From Atrichornis clamosus (Eukaryota; Chordata; Aves; Passeriformes; Menuridae), in contig WBMZ01011709.1 of assembly GCA_013400975.1 (NCBI GenBank), positions 1 through 64,000 on the forward strand: a stretch of 64,000 nucleotides of DNA, given 5' to 3'. The notes under the pieces were generated by a model that had not been told where the DNA came from, searched no databases, and saw only the letters and a list, made by a program, of their open reading frames with translations. This document shows, one piece after another, positions 57,962-64,000 of the stretch. Position 1 is the stretch's first letter; the number at the start of each line of letters is the position of its first letter. Position numbers and translations under genes: made by a program.

Positions 57962-58542
57962 TGTGGAGGCTGCAAGGCCGATCACTTCAACCACACTTGC
58001 CCCTTGGAGGGAAGCCTCCTAGTTCACCTCCCCAGTTAGGGTGAGGAAAAGTGCCTCTCCTACGGTCCTTTGCCTGCTTCTGCAAATGTACCCCAGTTTG
58101 GCTCTCTTATTGTCCCATTGGCTTCCCTGCCCCTTTTCTCCCTCATGTGTGTTCCTTGCAAGAACTTTCTCCTCTCCCTGTTCCTCCATTGGCTTTTACC
58201 TTGTGGTCCCTCCCTTGGTGTTCCTTCATTAGTCCCCTGGCCCTCACATTACCTCTGTACCGCCCCTGCGCCCTCAACCCATTGGACCCTGATGCTCTCT
58301 CCACCCCCATATTTAACCTGGAGCCCTTCTTGATTGTTGTGTTTTCCTCTGGAAACCCTCCCTGTGGAACCCATGAGAAGACCTCTCCCTCATTCCTTTA
58401 CCACCAACTTGCCTTGGAAGATCCTGTGAGTGTGTATGTGCGAGAGTGTGTTTCAGGGAAGTGGCCTCCGGAGCAATCCCAACTCAGCTGGGGATGCTTT
58501 CAGGAGGTTGCAGCTCCTGACCATCTTGCCCCCGCCGCAACA
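57962..58542 (+). mobile_element. Solo LTR with near-intact target duplication
   Basis: 581 bp from TGTGGAGG to GCCGCAACA, with flanks CATCAT (57956-57961) and CATCAC (58543-58548) as a 6-bp duplication with one change. It has multiple attgg/CCAAT-type boxes in a pyrimidine-rich U3 and a tatttaa TATA-like element near 58308. The long plus-strand open frame across it is a by-product of its C/T-rich composition. Confidence 0.75.
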
Positions 58543-58548
58543 CATCAC

Positions 58549-61500
58549 CATTGTATGCTTATGACATTTAAACTGGATGTATTAAATATAGTTTTTCAGT
58601 ATTTCCTGTGAAAGAATCCTTCAAAGGACTTCTTACCTACTTCAATCCTCAGTGCTTACTGAAAATGGAAATAATGTCATCAGTGGACATATATTTAGAG
58701 CAACACAAAATCCTCCTCATTTTGCCTAGCCTCATTTTTCTTATAAATTAATGAATTTATGACATAATTATATTCAAATTGTAGAAGTACGCAATGAAAT
58801 TAATCATTTTTTAAACGCAAGGTAGAACACAAAGCAAGATGACACAGAAAACCCAAACTCTCTGGATTTATGAGATTTGTTTAAATCATCAAGGTGGTTG
58901 GACATATTTTAAAAATCCTTGCCTTTTAGATTGAAGAAATCAGGTTATTATACAGCAAATATCTGCAATTTAAACACTGATTAATTTCTTTCTTCTGTAT
59001 TAGAACGTGACAGCCATACAAATGTGCAGCACCCACAGGGAGAGAGAATTAAATCATTAATCTTTACTTAATGTAGTTTTATTTCTTGCAAGAATTATTG
59101 TCAGTTTATGAATACTTCTTAGGCTATTCTTTTCTGGAAGATGGAAAATAAAATAATTGCAACTGCATGAAATGTTCAAACAGAACTCTGTTTCAATGCT
59201 ACACAGAGCATTGGAATAAAAGACATTCTGAAAAGGGACAAGTAGTGAGAGAAACAATTATACGAAACAACTTGTTCTAAGTTTGTCTTTGACAAAAATC
59301 AAGGATATGAATTTCTTGCATTATAAGCTGATCTAGTTCTGAAAACAGGCACCGATAATTTTTTTTTTTTTTGGCTTTTAAGGTAAAAATGTATGGAAGT
59401 ATGACAGAAAATAACACTAATGGTTATGGCTAAAAGTTTTATTAGTCTTTCAGTGTAAGAGGTATTGCATCAGGGTAATAAAGAATCTTACTCTCAACAA
59501 CAATATATACACAGTTAGTGCTAAAGCAAGAAAAAATACAGGTATTGCAAAACTTCAGTTTTTACAGTTTTCTGTCCATGGTAATTAGCTAATTCTATGT
59601 TTGTTTTTAAGAGCTATTCAGTGCATCATGATATTTACTAATTACTTTCACCAAGGAACGGAGCAAGAGGAAAATACTGAATGTGTAACATTTACCAAAA
59701 TAGAATAAGCTATTGAAAAAACCCCAACCTGGCCACCCCCAGTCCTTGATTTTTCCAAGCAGTTTTACTCAAACCAGGACAGAAAATATCGAAGTGCTTA
59801 TTAGTGTGTAATTTCTGTAAGCACACAAAACAGAAAATTTCACAAAGATTTGTGACCTTGCTAAATCAGAGACAAGCAAGAGGAATCACTTTTTTGAAGT
59901 CACTGCTTTATGAAATACTCAGAAGTACTCATTTTATAACCCTTATAAACATTGCCTTATTTGACGCATCCATGTTTCCAAAGCTAAATACTGTGAGATC
60001 TTAGTTATTGAAAACCCGGTTAATCATCTTTAAGAGAAGGCCAATTAAATCTTAAGACATATGAAAACATTTTTGCTTTTATTTCACTGTGAAACACACC
60101 AGTTCCATATTTCAGAGTTATGAATTGGGTAGCCCAGCAATGCACCACATCAGCATGCAGCAGCTTGGTCCCTGCAGCTAACACCCTCCTTATTCCACAG
60201 CTAATAGGTTTGTGGTCATGTTATAATGTCCTAAGATCTTTAAGCAGATCTCAATGATGACAGTTAAATAAATCCCTTGAACTTGGTGTTTCATTCCAGC
60301 TTGTAGAATCAATCAGCCACTGAGCTTGTGTACTACACGCGTGCTAATCCAACTTCATGTTAAATCAGGTATGAACATATTCAGAGAGAACAGTATTAAC
60401 TGTCAGTCTCCTTACAGAGAGATCTGATTTATGCTGAAAGCAGGGAAGAAGTGTATAGTCCAAGACATGTTGCTAAACAGAGCAGTGACTAGGAAGACTG
60501 GGTAGTTTAGGGAGTGGTTTCCAGAAGCAGAAAGAGTGACATCAACGATGTCTAGAAATTGCTTTAGACTGTATGTCATTATCCATGTTTGAAGGCCTTA
60601 TATTGCTGTAGTAACTCTGAAACTGCATGGGCATCTCACCTGCAACTATGGCAAAGGTGAGATGTGTTAAAGTAGCTTGCCTCTAATTAAGAAAGGATAC
60701 TTTTTTTCCCGTGGAGGTACAGTCTTTACCTGCTTGGACAGTACTCCTCATACCAAGTTGATGGTGCAAGGAATAATTTATATCATTCTGCTTATGAAGA
60801 AAGGTCATTTTCCTCCAGAGATTGGACTCAGTTTTGCCTTGAGTGGGAAAGGAGCAGCATGTATAACCTACCAAAAGTTGATGTCTCTCTAGCAATGCAC
60901 AGATCATGAGGTTTTCCGACTGTAAGTCTCTCAGTACCAATTAGCAGGCAGGTGTCCTGTGGACTTGCCAAACTTGACTTCTTCCAGGGAATAAGGGCTC
61001 ATAGCAGACAAGAAATTTCCTAGAGTAGGAAGTGTGAATTGTGGGGATAAACTAAGACCCCAAAATTTGATTTCAGGATCTAGATCACAGCTTGGATTAA
61101 ATATCAGTTATCCTTAAAAAAAAAAAAAAAAATCAGGTTTTTAATAAAACTTTCACTTTGTCATTAAAACAACATTTTGTTCAGTAGAGTGTAAACCCAC
61201 AATAACAATAATTTTTAAAAAGAGACAAGAAAATAGCACACCTTCAGTATTATTTAATTCCCAACACTGATTTATTAACCCTGAAAAATGGGAATGAAAG
61301 AAGAGAGGTTCTTCTATAGCATGCTATAGGAATTGCCTGTTTTGCTGCAGCTTTTCTAGACTTGTTATGTATTCCCCATCTACTCTATTCTTCAGTGCAA
61401 TGTGACTGTATGTTGCCTGAAGTGACAGCATTAAATTTTCTATCACAGTTCAGGTTCTACCAAGTTGTTCCAAAATCCTGTTTCTGTGGTCTCTCTAAGC

Positions 61501-64000
61501 AGTATTTTCTGTAAGTTTTCACTTGCTCATTTGCAAACAATAGCTAGAGTTCTCTCTAAAAGTGCAGTACCTTGAGCAGTTGCAAGAAAATTACATGGAG
61601 ATTTTCTGTAGGGTATTATAAAAAGCTGTTTTTTCCTTTAAGTCAGGTAACAGAGTTTGTACCTACTCAGGAATAAAAACTGAAAAAGAAAAAAGTAGAA
61701 TAAAGATCTATTTGAATAAATTGACAAATTATTCAGTGACAAGAGAGATGGTGGAAATCACTTGCAGAACTTTGGTCTTTACAAGTTTTTGAGCAATTAA
61801 GTTTCTAACTTTTCTCTAGGAATATGTAGTTTTGAGATTGTGTAAGTGCTTGGTTTTTTCTCCATTTCCAAGTGACATTATTAACAGGGAAGACTTTTAC
61901 CACTGAACCTATATAAAAATCATAATTCATGCTGTTTTCAGGTCTGAGTTAGCATGGGAATTCTCCTGAACAACATTTTCTGGTTGCAAATAACAACCAC
62001 TTCATTCTATTTCTCAGAATTTGTTTCTCTCTTACAGAAATCATTTTCCATCAGCCATATCCCTTGAGTGTAATTCCAAAGGTTGACTTTTATCCAAAAT
62101 GTCTTAGTAGTCTGGATACTAGATTGCTGAAGAAACTGTCTCTTTTGTGAATTTAAGCATGTTAAATCAAGATTCTAGATAAACTACATATCCTAGAACT
62201 TCTGCAATAATAGTGAAGAAAATACTTTCAACACACCTGCACAACCAAACTGCCAGTTGTCAGTGATGTTTTAAGGCAACAATTGCCAAAAAACAGGAGA
62301 AATGCATTCCTAATTTAAAGACAGGATAATATTAAAGCAAAAAAAAAAAAAGGCATTTTAATTGAAGATCAGGAACATATCCATCACAGCACTGGATTAT
62401 TCTGCCAACAAATAATGGTGGTAGTAAGAATATATATTTATTTGATCTAATGAGGAGTGAAAAATGGGAAAGGAAAAGGCCTCATTGGCAAGGAGGTCAT
62501 TTCCGTTTAACTAACTGGTCATGGGACTAATTTTCCAAAATTAATGGTAGCATTACAGGACAGAAAAGGATGAGCCCAAATAATGTTCACAATTCAGTAG
62601 GGCTGAAGACTAGAATTCGAGTATCTCTATCATTCTGTTGCAGTTTAGTTTTTATAGAGAAGATTACTCCTTTTGTAGCTATAGCTGAAGCCATTAAAAG
62701 TCCAGTCTCTTATGCTCTTAATTTCCAGAAGAACAGATTTTCTTGAGAAGATGAATGCTTTATCTTTTTCCACGATACATATTTTCTTAGAGCTTCACTG
62801 AAAGCCAAAGGACTGTGTATTACATTTTGGAGACTGGCTGTGGCTTTTTTTAAAACATAGTTATATCTGTATCTAGTTGTACTGACTTAGGTCTATTTTG
62901 ACCCTCATGGTATTGCATGTTTATGTACTCCACACTATCTGTAATCTACTCTAAAATTGACCCTTTCATGTGGAGCTTTTCTTTCACAAGTGAATCAGGG
63001 ACAAAATTGCATTCCTTTGGGTACTGTTCTGTTGCCACAAACATGAGATCATCCTTTCTCTTGGGTCACACCATGTCTTAGTCATTGAAGCCCTTGATGA
63101 GTAATCTTAGTTCTCTGCATATTGTTTTCATGTGAACAAAATGAGGAAGAAACTTTTTGAAAAGGAAACCACCATACCAAACCACTTGAGCCTGAAATAC
63201 AGTATGTACTTGAACGTTGCTATCAAAAGCTGTAAAGGCATAATTGGGTCTCATCAGGTTCTTGTTCTGTGGTGTAATGTTCTAACTTTGTCCTGTAGTT
63301 ACTTCTCTGTATGCTTCCAAGTTGGTTTGGATGGGAGAGTTACAGCTGCTGCTGGACATTACTGATAGTTATGAAAGACACTGACAAGTTCTCCCAGAAG
63401 TAGCGAAATAGGTGGATTGTTACCACATTCATCCTCTGTGCTTTGGGCTAAAAGAAGTTTAGACTTCTCTTACTTGTGAACTAGGACTAACTTTTGAGCA
63501 GACTCTAATTTTGGATGACAAAAAGTCACTACTCTACTTCTAATCTTGACTGCCTTTGATGAAACTAAGTTTCAGTAGTTTAGAAGTAACTTATTTTAGA
63601 TTTAGGCAGATAAAGTCTTGTCACTGTAGTTTTTTACAGTTGAGTGCTTAAGGTTTCTGCCCAATGTACATATACTTACCTAGAAATTAATAGAAAGTCT
63701 TGAAGCAGAGTTGTCTAAACTTCTTCACTCTCTTCACATAGTTAATAGATTCATCTAGAATCAGAGCTTTTCTGTAAAAGTATACCTATTACATTTTAAC
63801 ACATTATTCTGGTGGAAAATACTGGTTTCACGTCCAAGCAATTTGTGCTCACAGACCTTATTTGCAAGACTAAGGATATTTGGAGTGCTACTCTGAGCCT
63901 TTCCTGCTGAAGCTTCCTCTGGATTCATATTTGTGAGCTACAGAATGATTGTTGTTCTTTAATAGTGTCAAGGGCAGCACAGATACATATGGATATTTAC
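58549..64000. other. AT-rich intergenic sequence
   Basis: About 5.4 kb with A/T tracts (near 59360, 61117 and 62340) and only short chance open frames. No exon of COL15A1, the mammalian upstream neighbour, and no repeat family was recognised. Confidence 0.4.

Noticed and set aside
58051..58611. Plus-strand open frame of 186 codons
   Set aside because: It runs across the C/T-rich solo LTR and past its boundary, with no known motif.
58549..64000. 3' exons of COL15A1, expected upstream from mammalian gene order
   Set aside because: No collagen Gly-X-Y or endostatin-like coding was seen; the gene may lie beyond the right edge.

Overview
The window comes from a bird genome. The evidence is one vertebrate gene split over nine exons, nearly identical to mammalian TGF-beta receptor type I, together with the 3' ends of two CR1 LINEs and many long-terminal-repeat (LTR) remnants of avian endogenous-retrovirus families. 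The density of ERVL-type LTRs suggests a non-galliform bird, but the species cannot be fixed from sequence alone.

The only confident protein-coding gene is TGFBR1 (ALK5), on the minus strand. The start codon is at 55249 and the stop at 23149-23151. The nine coding exons join in frame to 1521 nt (506 codons plus stop). Every splice site is GT-AG, and exons 4-8 match the human exon lengths as I remember them. Exon 1 (signal peptide) lies in a CpG island at about 54.4-56.1 kb. Exon 2 encodes the ten-cysteine ligand-binding domain, exon 3 the membrane segment and most of the GS box, and exons 4-9 the Ser/Thr kinase. A 3' UTR of about 4.3 kb runs down to a poly(A) signal at 18.88 kb. Exon 3 has a second acceptor exactly 12 nt downstream of the first, which would give the four-residue plus/minus isoforms known from mammals.

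Left flank (1-18.8 kb, downstream of the gene): the 3' end of an endogenous retrovirus (env transmembrane part with in-frame stops, then its 3' LTR), three or four further LTRs, two CR1 fragments, and a short coding-like but broken block at 15.5-16.4 kb that I cannot name. No other intact gene is visible. Introns: three minus-strand LTRs (introns 3, 4 and 8), one plus-strand LTR (intron 1), and a decayed minisatellite of about 40 bp unit in intron 6. Right flank (56-64 kb, upstream of the gene): one solo LTR, a possible decayed coding remnant near 57 kb, and otherwise plain AT-rich sequence.

Five solo LTRs can be placed to the base because target-site duplications are still readable: AAGTTA, ACCAT, CAGGT, GTGCT and CACTGT. 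A sixth has an imperfect one. I see no sign of a bacterial-type system, CRISPR array, tRNA or rRNA.
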